From Symbiodinium natans (taxonomy: Eukaryota; Sar; Dinophyceae; Suessiales; Symbiodiniaceae): a DNA stretch of 64,000 nucleotides. The notes below the pieces were generated by a model. That model worked only from the letters and a program-made list of their open reading frames with translations, was not told the DNA's origin and did no database searches. A program made the translations under genes and the position numbers. Every line of letters begins with the position of its first letter. The stretch's first letter is position 1. The stretch is from positions 289,722 through 353,721 of the forward strand of contig CAJNDS010002483.1 in assembly GCA_905221605.1 (NCBI GenBank), read 5' to 3'. Shown here piece after piece: positions 1 through 11,107 of the stretch.

Positions 1-180
1 TCCCTAAACTCCCTAATCCTAAAACCCTAAGCTCTCCTGAGCCCAGAGTCCTGAATCCTGATGCGAAAAGCTTCCCCCGAAACCTTCAACCCTAAACCCC
101 AAACCCTAAACCCTAAACCCCTCCCTAAACCCTAAACCCTAAACCCTAAACCCTAAACCCCAAACCCTAAACCCTAAACC
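1..180. repeat. CCCTAAA telomere-type tract
   Basis: Degenerate then regular CCCTAAA heptamers (C-rich strand on +), interrupted at about 30-90 by a short unrelated stretch. This is the telomere motif known from plants and dinoflagellates. The tract flips to the G-rich strand after position 257, so it is not simply a chromosome end. Confidence 0.9.
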
Positions 181-193
181 CCCGAACCGGCAC

Positions 194-241
194 CTCGAGC
201 GGCTGGCGGCGAGAAGGGTGGCAGCCGCATCTGGGGGCCGC
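194..241 (-). other. Exon-like unique island
   Basis: A 48-bp non-telomeric island between a CCCTAAA and a TTTAGGG tract. On the minus strand it starts after TTAG and ends before GTGCC. One frame is open and reads RPPDAAATLLAASRS. Such a short open frame is expected often by chance in GC-rich DNA, so this is a candidate only. Confidence 0.2.
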
Positions 242-256
242 CTAAGACGTTTGGGG

Positions 257-740
257 GGTTGAGGGTTTAGGGTTTAGGGTTTAGGGTTCAGGGTTCAGGG
301 TTTAGGGTTTAGGGTTTAGGGTATAGGGTTTAGGGTTTAGGGTGTAGGGTTTAGAGTTTAGGGTTCAGGGTTTAGGGTTTAGGGTTTAGGGTTTAGGGAT
401 TAGGGTTTAGGGTTTAGGGTTTAGGGTGTGGGGTTTAGAGTTTAGGGTTTAGGGTTTAGGGTTTAGGGTTTAGGGTTTAGGGTTTAAGGTTTAGGGTTTA
501 GGGTTTAGGGTTTAGGGTTGAGGGGCTGAGGGGCTGAGGGGCTGAGGGGTTGAGGGGTTGAGGGGTTGAGGGGTTGAGGGGTTGAGGGGTTGAGGGGTTG
601 AGGGGTTAGGGTTTAGGTTTAGGGTTATGAAGGTTTAGGGCTATGAGGTTTTGGGGCTATGAGGGTTTAGGGTGATAAAGATTTAGGGTTCTGAAGGCTT
701 GGGGTGGTAGGGGTTTTTCTGAAGGCTTAGGTCTGGGGTT
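257..740. repeat. TTTAGGG tract with a TTGAGGGG block
   Basis: Long array of TTTAGGG with single-base variants (TTCAGGG, TGTAGGG). At about 520-605 it contains a homogeneous run of an 8-mer variant of the TTGAGGGG/CTGAGGGG type, then decays into G-rich text. Confidence 0.9.
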
Positions 741-759
741 TGGGACTCGGGGCTATGGG

Positions 760-1185
760 CTATGGGTCTGAGTTTGACGAACATGAGGGTGCCAGCAGGC
801 ATGTCTTCGCAATGCCAAGCAGGAGAACCTTGCCGACCAAACTGCTAACATCGTTCGTGGCTCCTAAAGTGTTGAAGAGGACATCGTCCCCTGCCACTTT
901 CCACTTCTTTAGAAGCCACGCATCTTTTGCAAACCGTACTTCCACAAAGCAGTCAGTGATTTCACTGAACGTCAACAAAGCCCGCTTCTTGCCAGCCTTA
1001 CGATGACCATTGCGACCATCCTGCTGGGGTTTTTGGCGTTGCAAATCTTCAAAAAAGGCCGTCAAGCGGGATGGAATGTCGAGATCTGCTTGTAGCTTGT
1101 GTGTCGAAGGTTTTAAGCAATATTGCAGGCAGGCCTGGTAACCGACGAGGTTAAAGGAGCGGTGACCGTAGGGTTCTGAGTACAC
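760..1185 (-). CDS. Possible coding fragment, unrecognised
   Basis: An open frame of 141 codons occupies a unique island between telomere-like tracts. The central part, from about residue 35 to 125, has mixed composition, with a lysine/arginine-rich stretch followed by hydrophobic and acidic residues (FSEITDCFVEVRFAKDAWLL, then KKWKVAGDDVLFNTLGATND). I recognise no domain. It could be an exon or a fragment of a host or retroelement gene. The opposite strand has a shorter overlapping frame, taken here to be a shadow. There is no promoter or splice evidence beyond the open frame. Confidence 0.35.
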   Translation of the reverse strand: MYSEPYGHRSFNLVGYQACLQYCLKPSTHKLQADLDIPSRLTAFFEDLQRQKPQQDGRNGHRKAGKKRALLTFSEITDCFVEVRFAKDAWLLKKWKVAGDDVLFNTLGATNDVSSLVGKVLLLGIAKTCLLAPSCSSNSDP

Positions 1186-1188
1186 CCT

Positions 1189-1465
1189 GCACCCTACACC
1201 CTAAACCCTAAAGCCTAACCCCAAACCCCAAACCCTAGTCGTAAGTGGGGACCTTAGAACCGGCCGCAAGTGGCACAGAAAGCCGCCCCGGCCACACGTA
1301 CCGGAAAGGACCAGTGGAGGGACTTCTTTCAAGGAACCCGTTTGGGGCTAGTAAGGTATACATGGACTAGATATCGTGTGTGTGTGTGTGGATGTACACA
1401 TATACACAACAATAAATATAAACCCTAAACCCTAAACCCTAAACCCTAAACCCTAAACCCTAAAC
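1189..1465. repeat. Short CCCTAAA tracts and a GT microsatellite
   Basis: CCCTAAA tracts at about 1189-1237 and 1420-1465 flank a unique stretch. That stretch holds a short (GT)n run near 1376-1391. Confidence 0.8.
1302..1347 (-). other. Exon-like island with strong donor
   Basis: On the minus strand the island begins after CTAG and ends before GTACGT, a good match to a eukaryotic 5' splice site. The 46 bases are open and read PQTGSLKEVPPLVLS plus one base. The plus strand also has an open frame here (1259-1351, ending in TAG), so the strand is uncertain. Confidence 0.28.
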
Positions 1466-1590
1466 CATATTCTTATACATGGGTTGAAAAAAAGTAAGGG
1501 CGAAACCGTGTATCCGGAGTCCTGAACCCGAAGTGGCATTACGGGTTGCCTCCTCACCGCCCTAGCAACCCTAGCATCGCCCAAGCGGAG

Positions 1591-2232
1591 CAGGGTTTAG
1601 GGTTTAGGGTTTAGGGTTTAGGGTTTAGGGTTTAGGGTTTAGGGTTTAGGGTTTAGGGTTTAGGGTTTAGGGTTCAGGGTTCAGGGTTCAGGGTTTAGGG
1701 TTTAGAGTTTAACGGTTTAGGGTTTAGGGTTTAGGGGTCGAAGGAGCAGCCAGAATCCAGGGCCCCGTCTCTCGTGGCTCGCTGGGTAGGAATTGGGCCG
1801 CTGCTGCGAGAAGGCGATCCTGCGCGCTTCGGGCCAAAGAGCCCTCTCCTTCCAGACCAAAAGACCCCTAGACCGGTTTAGGGTTTAGGGTTTAGGGTTT
1901 AGGGCTTAGGGTTCAGGGTTCAGGGTTCAGGGTTCAGGGTTCAGGGTTCAGGGTTCAGGGTTCAGGGTTCAGGGTTTAGGGTTTAGGGTTTAGGGTTTAG
2001 GGTTTAGGGTTTAGGGTTTAGGTTTAGGGTTTAGGGTTTAGGGTTTAGGGTTTAGGGTTTAGGGTTTAGGGTTTAGGGTTTAGGGTTTAGGGTTTAGGGT
2101 TTAGGGTTTAGGGTTTAGGGGGTTTAGGGTTTTGGGTTTAGGGTTTAGGGTTTAGGGTTTAGGGTTTAGGGTTTAGGGTTTAGGGTTTAGGGTTTAGGGT
2201 TTAGGGTTTAGGGTTTAGGGTTTAGGGTTCAG
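1591..2232. repeat. TTTAGGG tract with TTCAGGG block and short island
   Basis: Two long TTTAGGG arrays (about 1591-1735 and 1876-2232) separated by a roughly 140-bp GC-rich island. At about 1910-1975 the array is a homogeneous run of the TTCAGGG variant. Confidence 0.9.
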
Positions 2233-4009
2233 GGACCCGGGAGTCACCTAGGCATAAGAAGGGCGCCCTTTTCTGGTTTTACAAGGGGATAAGAAGGGAA
2301 TCCCAACCCTAAAAAAGGAAACAAGGGCCTACTCTCCTGGATATAAGCCCTCAACCCTCAAACCCTGAACCTCGAAGCTCTTGTCACACCCTCCAAACCA
2401 TTCAACAGCCCAAACCTTGGACCCTCAAACCGTAGTCTGGGAGAGAATGGCCAGGACAACAAGAAGAAGCCTGCCCAAACCCATTCCCTATCAGTTGCTC
2501 TATTTTATTTCCCTGTAGCAGTTTGCGGCCCTGCAGGTAAATCGAATCCGAGGTAAGCCCGAAATCCATTTAGACCGTTCCTGGATGGGCCAGGGATGGG
2601 GGTGTTTAGGCAGTAGGCTTGCGCAGTGAACTCGAAAAAACGCAGCCCGAAATCTGCAGCGGCATCCGTGTGCTTCTTTCTAGGAGGCACCTGTCAGAGG
2701 ACGAAGTCGTCATAGAAAACTGGCCAGGCGACAGAAAGGGCTACACACCCAATCCTCCAAAGTGAGTAGGCCGCTCTGTGGAACGCTTAAACCGAGCACA
2801 AGGCTCCAAATGGAAGAGCCAGCATTGGGTCTGTTGGGTTCCAGTGCAAGATAGAGTGGGCAGCTGCCGGTATGCGGATCTGAGGTCGTAGACTCGGCCT
2901 TGCAGGCATGCACTTCACGCAAGTGAGACTGGCCCCGGCCAGTTCAAAAGGCAAAGGAGGAGTCGATGTAGGGCGAATGTTGAGCAGACAAGGCCTGTCC
3001 TCTGAAGGTGATGAAGAGCCACCCAACCACGCGGTGGCAAACTCTCACGAATCAGTTCACGGGCTGTTGAAGCTAACCGTTTAATGGGTGCTGCGCAGGG
3101 GTCGGAGGGGTTGATCTTAGGGCCATTTAGGCTCAGGCCTTTGTAGGGTTTTCTCTTTCCCCTTAAAAACCGCCCAAGCTCCTAAACACCCCGAAGCACC
3201 AAACCTCTCAACCCTAAGCCGCTAAACCCGACTCCTAAAACCTGTATCCCCAAAACTCTACACCCTAAACCCCCAAAATGGAAAGCTCGAGGGCCTCTTC
3301 AAAAAGGGAGTCGCTGTATCGGCGCTTTCAAGGTTTTCGTTTAGGGCTGAGAGGCCTGTTTAATATTAGGTGTTCGGGTTGGGGCTTCAGGCGTCACCAC
3401 CTTCAAGTACTTCTGCCCCCCTCGGAGAAAGATTCCCAAGGCCTTAGTTTAAGGTCTGGGTCTTCAAGCTTGTCCCCTACCCGCCTTAAACCCTAAACCC
3501 AAATATCCCGTCCCTACACATGGTCCTCCTTGACTAGGGTTTAAGGTTTAGGGTTTAGGGTTCGGGGTTTCGGGTTTAGGGCAATTTCGACTATGAATAC
3601 TTGCAGGCCTGCTTGTGCCCTTCTAACCTTACTTTCAGGCACCCTAAACCCTAAACCCTAAACCCCTAAACCATGCAGGAGCCTGATCTCAATGGGTGTC
3701 TCCCCCTCCAGGTGGCAGCCTGGGTTGTCGGTTTTCTAGCACCCAATGCCAACACCCCAAGTAGTAAACCCTGTACACTTCTAACGCTACACCCGAAACC
3801 TTAAGTGCACATTTTATTGCTGGTACTTTTTTCTTTTTTGGTACTGCCTTTTTTTAGGGGGGGGGTGTTGTGTGGGTGGGGGCGGCTGGTTCTCTATATT
3901 TCCAGAGCAAAACCTATATTTGTCAACATTTCCGCAGGAAAACCATTATTTGGACAACAAACCTCCATTTTCTATGTTCTTGTGTATTTCTCATCGGAAA
4001 ACCTGTATC
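2233..4009. other. Mostly unique DNA, no gene recognised
   Basis: About 1.8 kb of largely non-repetitive sequence with scattered CCCTAAA-like words (about 3165-3285, 3480-3500, 3535-3585, 3635-3672). Small open frames exist on both strands but none has a recognisable domain. A G-rich stretch lies near 3855-3885. Confidence 0.6.
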
Positions 4010-4565
4010 TTGCACGGTTCAAAAAAAAGCGGGGGGGTTGGGGGGCCCCCCTACCCCATTGGCAAACATAAAGCTCGCATGATGGGTTTCACTCCACTCG
4101 ACTTGACTCGATTCCGCAGCGGTCTGGTCTGGCCCTCTAGTTACTAGCTAGCTGTACTTCGCGACTTTGTTGTCGCGGGCTTCAAAAGGATTCATATGTT
4201 TTGAAGCAAACGCTTGCACGGCTCAAAAAAACAGGGGGTTGGGGGGCGCACAGCCCCCCCCCCTTGTGCAGACAGAACGCTCGCATGATGGTTACAGACA
4301 CGGCTTTGAAGCTAGCTCGCGCGGCTCGGGGAGGGGGTTAGGAGGGGGCACAGCCCCCACCCCCCAATTTCAAACAGAATGCTCATGATGGTCTTCTCGA
4401 AGACTCATATACTTTGAAGCAAGTTGGCCTGGGGGTGGGGGGGGGGGGCTTTGCAAACATAATGCTCACGTGATGGGCGTCAAAACGACTCGTATGTTTT
4501 GAAGCAAGCTTGCGCGGCTCGGGAGATTGGGGGCGGGGGGGGGGGGGTTGAGTCATGTCGAACAA
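4010..4565. repeat. Degenerate G-rich tandem repeat, about 100-bp unit
   Basis: Diverged copies of one block recur. Each has a phrase resembling TTTTGAAGCAAGCTTGCGCG (near 4198, 4311, 4412 and 4497), then a G run of 6-14 bases, then a phrase like AACATAATGCTCACGTGATG (near 4067, 4272, 4376 and 4457). Spacing is about 85-115 bp, with a longer gap between the first two copies. Open frames crossing it are repeat artefacts. Confidence 0.7.
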
Positions 4566-4702
4566 ACAAGATTTAAAAAAAGAGAAGTTTTGAGCATGTC
4601 AAAAACATATAGAACTCAGTCTTCAAAGTGCCCACTGCAAGCCTCGATCACGTTCGCCCTACACCCGGAACCCTGGACCCTAAACCCAACCTCGGAACTT
4701 AG

Positions 4703-4790
4703 TGTCTATCCCGATACTAACAGTCCTCAATAGGGGTTGTAGTATATAAGCCCCTATTGGAACCCCTGTTCAGGACTGTTAAATCCCAAC
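4703..4790. mobile_element. Small inverted-repeat element, family A copy 1
   Basis: Imperfect hairpin. The left arm contains ATACTAACAGTCCTCAATAG and the right arm contains GGACTGTT, with a CCCCTATTGG arm between them. The arm sequence matches copies at 18,710, 51,631 and 51,848, so this is a dispersed miniature element. This copy is the most diverged and its outer GGGATGTTCC ends are poor. Confidence 0.6.
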
Positions 4791-4803
4791 GTATAGTACA
4801 TAG

Positions 4804-5145
4804 GTTTAGGGTTTAGGGCCTAAACCCGAAACCCTAAACCCGAAACCCGAAACCCTAAACCCTAAACCCGATACCCTAAACCCTAAACCCTAGACCCTAA
4901 ACCCTAAACCCTAAACTAAACCCGAAACTTGTGCAACCGGGACACAGTCTCGCACCTTCTGCGGGTCCATGGAGCATGGCTCGCTCGAGAGGATGGACCC
5001 CATTGCTGTAACAGCTTTAGCGTTTAGGGTTGAGGGCTTAGGATTTAGGGTCTGAAGTTTAGGGTTTAGGGTTTAGAACCCTAAACCCTAGCCCTAAACC
5101 CTAAACCCTAAACCCTAGACCCGAAACCCTAAACCCTAAACTGAC
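4804..5145. repeat. Telomere-type tracts meeting head to head
   Basis: CCCTAAA/CCCGAAA tract to about 4925, a unique island, then a TTTAGGG tract that turns directly into CCCTAAA at about 5070-5090, then more CCCTAAA to about 5140. Confidence 0.85.
4956..5005 (-). other. Exon-like island
   Basis: On the minus strand the island follows GTTACAG and is followed by GTGCGA. It reads two bases plus MGSILSSEPCSMDPQK. The plus strand also offers an AG...GT-bounded open frame (4948-5007), so orientation is not secure. Confidence 0.3.
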
Positions 5146-6052
5146 TTCCGGGCGTCCTTGGCATGCATGGCTGCCCACAGAGCTTCTTCTCAGGCTTCTT
5201 TTTCGGGGGGGCTGGAGTTCGGGTTTAGGGTTTGGGGTTTGGGGGTTTGGGGTTTGGGGTTTAGGGTTTCGGGTTTAGGGGTGTTGGAGACTTCAATGGG
5301 TTGCGGGTCTCGGATGGAACAATCTAGACCGAGCCAAATTGCCACAAAACAACGCAAAGACGCTTCGTCTCTCGAGGCATTCTGAAACCCAGGCCATTCT
5401 CCTAGTCAACGGTTCTGCCATCCGACACAAACCAGGGTTCTGCAGGTAAGCAAGTGTGCTGGAAGACGTCAACGTGTTACCCAGCTCCCCTAAACCCTGA
5501 ACCCAAATCCAAAACCCTAAGCCCTAAACTTATAAACCCTAAAACCAAAACTCAAAACCCTAAACCCTACCTTAACCATAAACCTGAGTACTGCTGTCGA
5601 GGGTTCAACTAGGAGCTACATTTACAGGATGTGGAGGTTAGGCCGGGTTTTGGGTTTAGGGATTAGGGTTCAGGGCTTAAGTTTGAACCTCAACCTGCAA
5701 ACCCCTGTACCCATGAACCCTCAACCCTGGAAACCCTCAAAAATTCTCCCTGAGAGGGGCCCTCATATCCCAATACTAGGATCCTTATGTTTTTGTGTTT
5801 TGGGGCCCCTAACGTCTTCCTCTTCCCAAACACGCGCAGCGTCCGGTCTCTGCCGCCCCTGCAGTAAGAGGCTGTTGTCCCGCAAACAAAAGAGCTGTTA
5901 GGGTTTAGGGTTTTGGGCTTTGGGTTTAGGGTTCAGAGCGTTTTGCGTTTAGGGCTGGGGGCAACCCTAAACCCTAAACCCTAAACCCTTAACCCTAAAC
6001 CCTAAACCCTAAACCCTAACCCCCTAACCCCTAAACTTCGGGGCCCATGCCT
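5146..6052. other. Mixed unique and telomere-like DNA
   Basis: Unique sequence with short TTTGGGG/TTTAGGG words (5215-5280, 5640-5690) and a CCCTAAA tract at about 5960-6035. I see no recognisable gene. Open frames here are short and domain-free. Confidence 0.55.
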
Positions 6053-6157
6053 CTACAGCACTCTATCGAGGACCCGCCGACTGTTCTGCGGGTCCCACTC
6101 TCCAGGAGGAGAGTCCAAGCGGCACCTGTCCTCGGAAGCATGCTCCTGCACAAGATC
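6053..6157 (-). other. Exon-like island, possible terminal exon
   Basis: On the minus strand, after AAGAG, an open frame runs 34 codons to a TAG at 6053-6055. It begins DLVQEHASEDR and has a polar, acidic composition. A GTGCCG at codon 11 could be an internal donor. The plus strand also has an open frame ending in a stop (6059-6172), so this is a candidate, not a call. Confidence 0.3.
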
Positions 6158-6172
6158 CTCTTAAATGAGTAG

Positions 6173-7564
6173 GCTTTTCTTGTTGAATAAGTTAGGCATA
6201 TCTAAATAAATACTATGTGTATATATGTGTACAGAGAGAGAGAGTTCTTGAGGTTTAGATCGGGTGTTTAAGGTTTGGGGCTTAGGGGCTGCAAGTTTTA
6301 AGTACCACCTTGTGCATGAATCCCAGGTGCCGCCTCTGCACGTTTTCTACCGGGTGAAACGCCGAGCCGGGCGATGGGTTTAGGGTTTAGGGTTTAGGGT
6401 TTAGGGTTTCGGGTTTAGGGTTAAGGTTTAGGGTTGCCCAGCTAAAGCCGAACGACTCAGCACGCAAAGGCTAAATCCTGAACGCCCCAAAACTCTGAAA
6501 CCCCCCACCCTGAACATCCAAGAACTCTGAAACCCTAAACCCCTAAACCATAAACCCTAAAACCCTAAACCAGAAACCCTATTCCACCCTCAAAGCCCGT
6601 GCCAGGCCCGCAGGCCCTGCCAAGCACCCCCATCCCGTCGCTCAGAAGCGGCTGGCCTCTCACGCTTTGGGACCCCAAAATCTTTAGTTTGGGGTTTGGA
6701 GTGGAGGGTTTAGGGATTAGGGTTTAGGTTTAGGGTTTAGGGTGCAGGAAACCCCGAAACCTTGAATTTGGGGTTTCGGGGTTTAGGATTTAAGGTGCAG
6801 GAAACCCCGCTAAGCCCCTCTAAACCCCTCCAAGCCCCTCTGACCCCCTCTGAGCAGCCCAAATCTCCTTGCTTAAGGAATATGCCATAAAACTCTAAAG
6901 GGATCCTGAGCATGATGTAAGGTACATTCATTTACTAAGGGACTATTGGGCTCTTCTGGCTTCTCATGTGTACCTTATAAAGGCCGGTGGCCTCTTTATC
7001 TGTTACCCTTCTACCTGAGGATTTGGGGTTTCGGGCTTAGGGCTTAATTTAGCCCCTATATACCCTAATAAGAACCCCCATACAAAACAGAAAACCCTAA
7101 TTAAAGAGACCACCAGCCAATATAAACGATGCCTGTTCAAACTCAGCGTCTGTAAATTGCAGCTTTACAGGGATCACAGGGTTCATGGTGCTTAGAGGGC
7201 CTTTAGGATGAAAAGGGTGTAATGCTGTCTTGAGCGTAGTTTAGCCGTGCGTTTAGGGCATATTAAAGGGTGTAGGAGGGTTTGAAAGGCTTGGGCTGTA
7301 CCAGAGTGGCGTAGTCATGTGACAACATGTCCCTTCTGCCTCAAAGCGACAGCGAAGCCCAATTATTACTACTTGAAAGATGTTCAGATCGTTATCTCTG
7401 ACCGAACGTTTGCAAGGCCCTCAACAATCTACCCCGAACAAACAACACCTTCTGCACTCCCGCCTAGGCGAAACCTCTTAAACCCCCTTGAACGCTGGGT
7501 GTCGCGGCCGGGGGCGCGCTGGACCCCGATTCCAAGCGGTATGCGCGGACCTCGCTCGACGGGT
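6173..7564. other. Mostly unique DNA, AT-richer stretch
   Basis: Contains a TG/AG-rich simple stretch near 6210-6245, short TTTAGGG tracts near 6375-6430 and 6700-6750, and a relatively AT-rich block at 6880-7320. I recognise no coding domain. A 90-codon open frame at 7319-7591 runs into the following repeat and is not supported. Confidence 0.5.
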
Positions 7565-7840
7565 TTTGGGTGTAGGGGTTTAGGGGTTTAGGGGTTTAGG
7601 GGTTTCGGGGTTTCGGGGTTTAGGGGTTTAGGGGTTTAGAAGTTTAGGGGTTTAGGGGTTTAGGGGTTTAGGGGTTTCGGGGTTTCGGGGTTTCGGGGTT
7701 TCGGGGTTTAGGGGTTTAGAAGTTTAGGGGTTTAGGGGGTTAGAGGTTTCAGGGTTGAGGGGTTTAGTGTTTCGGGGTTTAGGGGTTTAGTGTTTCGGGG
7801 TTTTAAGGGGTTTAGGGTTTCGGGCTTAGGGTTTAGGGCC
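7565..7840. repeat. 8-mer GGGGTTTA / GGGGTTTC array
   Basis: A telomere-variant array built on eight bases instead of seven, alternating blocks of GGGGTTTA and GGGGTTTC. Confidence 0.9.
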
Positions 7841-9604
7841 TTCTTCCTTGTAAGACCCCCGGCTACATCGTTAGCCCCCCCTTTGTCTAAGTCGACCCTC
7901 TTCCAAGAGCACCTGGCAGAGCGAAACGCTACAGCCTAAACCGCAAGAACCTCTCACGACCCTAAACCCGAAACCCTAAACCCTAAACCCTAAAGCGAGG
8001 TTTTAGGGTTTCGGGTTTAGGGTTTAGGGTTTCGGGTATAAGGTTTAGGAACCTCAGGGAAGCTTCGGGAGCTTTACGGAGTAATTAGGTAGTGGGGAGT
8101 CTTCGGGAAAGTTGGGTTGCATTCCCCCTTGACCACCCTTCCCTTAAGGAGGGTTTAGGGTTTAGGGTTTAGGGTTTAGGGTTTAGGGTTTAGGGTTTAG
8201 GGTTTAGGGTTTAGGGTTTAGGGTTTAGGGTTTAGGGTTTAGGGTTTCCCTATGACCATCCCCCCACCCCCCCCCCCACCCAAAAACCGAAAACTCCCAA
8301 CCCAAACTCTATACCGTGTACCGTAAAGCCCGAATCCTAAGCCGAAGCACTCAAACTACAAGCCTGAACAAAATCCTTAACAACCCAGAACAAAAGCACA
8401 ACGCATTAAAAACCCCAAAGCCCTCAACCCGAAAACCCGAAAACCCTAAACCCCTCAAACCTAGAGTAAACCCTACAATATCCTAAATCCTGACCCCCGC
8501 CTCCCGCCTCACCACAGGCGGTCCATTGGAAGGACCGGGCCAGGGGGATGTACAGGTTTCGTAGGGTTTAGGGTTTAGGGTTTAGGGTTTAGGGTTTAGG
8601 GTTTAGGGTTTAGGGTTTAGGGTTTAGGACTTCCTTCTTCGGGGGAGATTTTCCGGGTGTGCATCAGCCCTGAATTCGTCCAGCAGAGGGGCTGTGCTCC
8701 AGGTTGCCAAGGCAGAGTTGATGGTCCAAAGCCCCGACTCGAGAAGGATCACAATCTGGCCGCGCATTTTGGGTTTATAGGGTTTAGGGTTTAGGGTTTA
8801 GGGCTTAGGGTTTAGGGTTTAGGGCTTAGGGTTATTTAGGGTTTAGGGTTTAGGGTTTAGGGTTTAGGGTTTAGGGTTTAGGGTTCAGGGTTTAGGGTTT
8901 CGGGGTTTAGGGTTGAGGGATGAAACCCCTAACCCCACCCTAAACCCCAAACCCTAAACCATAGGCCTTTCCGGCACCTTCCTTCAAGAAATGCCGGTGG
9001 GACGTCCAAGCTCTCCAGCTCGGGGTTGGGTTCAGGGTTTACGGTTTAGGGTTTAGGGTTTAGGGTTTAGGGGTTTAGGGCTCAGGGTTTAGGACTTAGG
9101 GTTTAGGGTTGAAGAGCTTAGGGTTTAGGGCTTTATCTTAAACTGAAACAGTGAAACTACAGGGTTTGGGGCTTAGGGTTTGGGCTTGGGGTTTAGGGCT
9201 AAGGGCGTTTCGGATTCGTCCGAGGTCACCCCTTGACACTCGATGGATTCAGCTTCTTCAGAAAGCAACGCAACGCAAAGATCCTCCTGCTTCTAAGTTT
9301 GAACATGCTGAGTCACCATGGGCTTGCAAAGGCTGCAAAGGTGTGGGAATAAGGGCCAGGACTTCAGGTACACGGTGTAGGGCTGCGTCAGGCTTACACG
9401 TATGTCAGGCTTGAGGGTTTAAAGCTCAGGATTTAGGATTTAGGGCTTATAGGGTTTAGGGTTTTGGGTTTAGGGCTTTGGGTTTGGAGGACTTCGGCAA
9501 CACCAAGATGGATCTCGCAGCCAAAGAAGCCGGCGTGGCCAGCCAGTAGAACGATCCGTTCGTCTGGCCAAGCTTGGTCAGGCCTGCGCAAAAATGGATC
9601 CAAC
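7841..9604. repeat. Interspersed TTTAGGG tracts and islands
   Basis: Regular TTTAGGG tracts at about 8150-8248, 8563-8630 and 8775-8920, with other short tracts between unique islands. A C-rich run lies near 8260-8280. Apart from the exon-like island listed separately, nothing is recognised. Confidence 0.8.
8670..8755 (-). other. Exon-like island
   Basis: On the minus strand, after GGCCAG, 86 bases are open. They start IVILLESGLWTINSALATW, a hydrophobic segment, and end with CTLLDEF-like acidic text just before AGGGCT. The donor would have to be non-canonical. Low confidence. Confidence 0.25.
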
Positions 9605-10090
9605 GACCCTAAACCCTAAACCCTAAACCCTAAACCCTAAACCCCCTAAACCCTGAACCCCCCATATTCACGTCAAGCGCTAGCCTGGTTTTGGGATAGA
9701 AAGCCTGTGGGGGTTTGGGGTGTACATAGAGGTCTGGGGACGCTCTCTGTTTGCTCAGGCCACAGACTTATCAGGAAAAAAACCGCTGGACAAACCCTAA
9801 ACCCTAAACCCTAAACCCTAAACCCTAAACCAAAAACCCTAACACTAAACCCTAAACCCTAAACCCTAAACCCTAAACCCTAAACCCTAAACCCAAATGC
9901 GCTTCCCTGCCCAAGAGTCGCGCCGTTGATAGGCCCAAAGTCCACGATGGCCAGCAGGAAGTACAGAAACGCCTCAAAATGGGGGGGGGGGAGGGGGGTT
10001 GGGGGTTTGGGGTTTAGGGTTTGGGGTTTGGGGTTTAGGGTTTAGGGTTTGGGGTTTAGGGTTTAGGGTTTAGGGTTTAGGGTTTAGGAT
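9605..10090. repeat. CCCTAAA then TTTGGGG/TTTAGGG tracts
   Basis: CCCTAAA tracts at 9605-9660 and 9793-9893, a short island, then a G run and TTTGGGG/TTTAGGG on the opposite polarity at 9982-10090. Confidence 0.85.
9907..9972 (-). other. Exon-like island, membrane-segment-like
   Basis: On the minus strand, after TTTTGAG, exactly 22 codons are open. They read AFLYFLLAIVDFGPIN at the start and end in CAG before GGAAGC. The composition resembles a transmembrane segment. No canonical GT donor follows directly, so a GA-type donor would be required. Confidence 0.28.
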
Positions 10091-11107
10091 TTTAGAGTTT
10101 TACGGTTGTAGAACTTCTGGACTTCAGGCCTTTTACGCTTTGATTTCGCATGGGCCTTACTAACACCTTGCACACCCTCTAGAAGTCAATAGGCCCATAC
10201 TTCAGAATCATTGTGAAGCTGCTTCGGGATCATATTCAGGGACTACGTACCTAAACCACAAACCAAAAACCCGAAACCTTGAAACCCTAAACCCCAAAGC
10301 CCAAAGCAAGCTCCTAGACGCCCAAACCCTAAACCCTAAACCCTACAATTTAAACCCTAAGCCCTAAACCCTAAACACAGCCCAGCTCGACGCCCTGTCT
10401 GAACAGCCGGGCGCTCCGGCGAGAATCGGCTGTCCCACCTGAAGCCATGAGGGAGTTCAAGCCCCATAAACCCTAAACGGCAGGGGGTTTGGGGTTTAGG
10501 GTTAGGTTAAACCCTGAACCCTAAACCCTAGCCCTAAACCCTAAACCCCAAGCCCTCAAGCCTGAAAAGCCCAAAACCCCAAACTGCAGCCGGCTGAAGG
10601 CTTCTTGTAGGGTCCCACGGCATCCGCAACCCACCAAACCCTCACCGCTCAAGCCACCCCTCAAGGCTCGAAGAATTTGGGCAGGTCTCAGGGTTGAGGG
10701 AAAGTTTAGGGGGTTTGGGGTTTAGGGTTTAGGGCTAGGGTTTAGGGTTGAGGGTTTAGGGCTAGGGTTTAGGGGTTCGGGGCTGGGGGGGGGGGAGCTT
10801 CAGGGATCGGAATGCACCCTCTCAACCCCTAAAAGCCTGTAGCGGCCTTGAAACGCCAGACCAGCTTCGCATCTGGCTCCGCTACGCCCCGGTAGCCGCC
10901 TTGGCAAGTGGGTGAGCTACAGGGGTGTAGGGTTCTTTAGGGTTTAGGGTTTAGGGTTCAGGGCTTAGGGTTTAGGGTTTAGGGTTCAGCATCTCTGGTC
11001 CAAGCATTCACCAGTTGAGCAGCTTTCAAGGCCACAGGGGAATACCCACCCGCCCATTGGGTCCCACACCATTAAGAAGATAATCTAATCCTCTTCATCC
11101 CCAGGCA
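10091..11107. other. Mixed islands and degenerate telomere words
   Basis: Short CCCTAAA and TTTAGGG tracts (10,320-10,375, 10,495-10,550, 10,700-10,770, 10,935-10,985) separate GC-rich islands. Only the island at 10,843 is exon-like enough to list. Confidence 0.5.
10843..10911 (+). other. Exon-like island with GTGAGC donor
   Basis: On the plus strand the island follows TGTAG and is followed by GTGAGC, close to the consensus donor. It is 69 bases and open, reading GLETPDQLRIWLRYAPVAAL. I do not recognise the peptide. Its strand is opposite to most other exon-like islands here. Confidence 0.32.

Noticed and set aside
1-180. True chromosome end
   Set aside because: The heptamer tract is degenerate, flips strand within 260 bp and recurs throughout the window.
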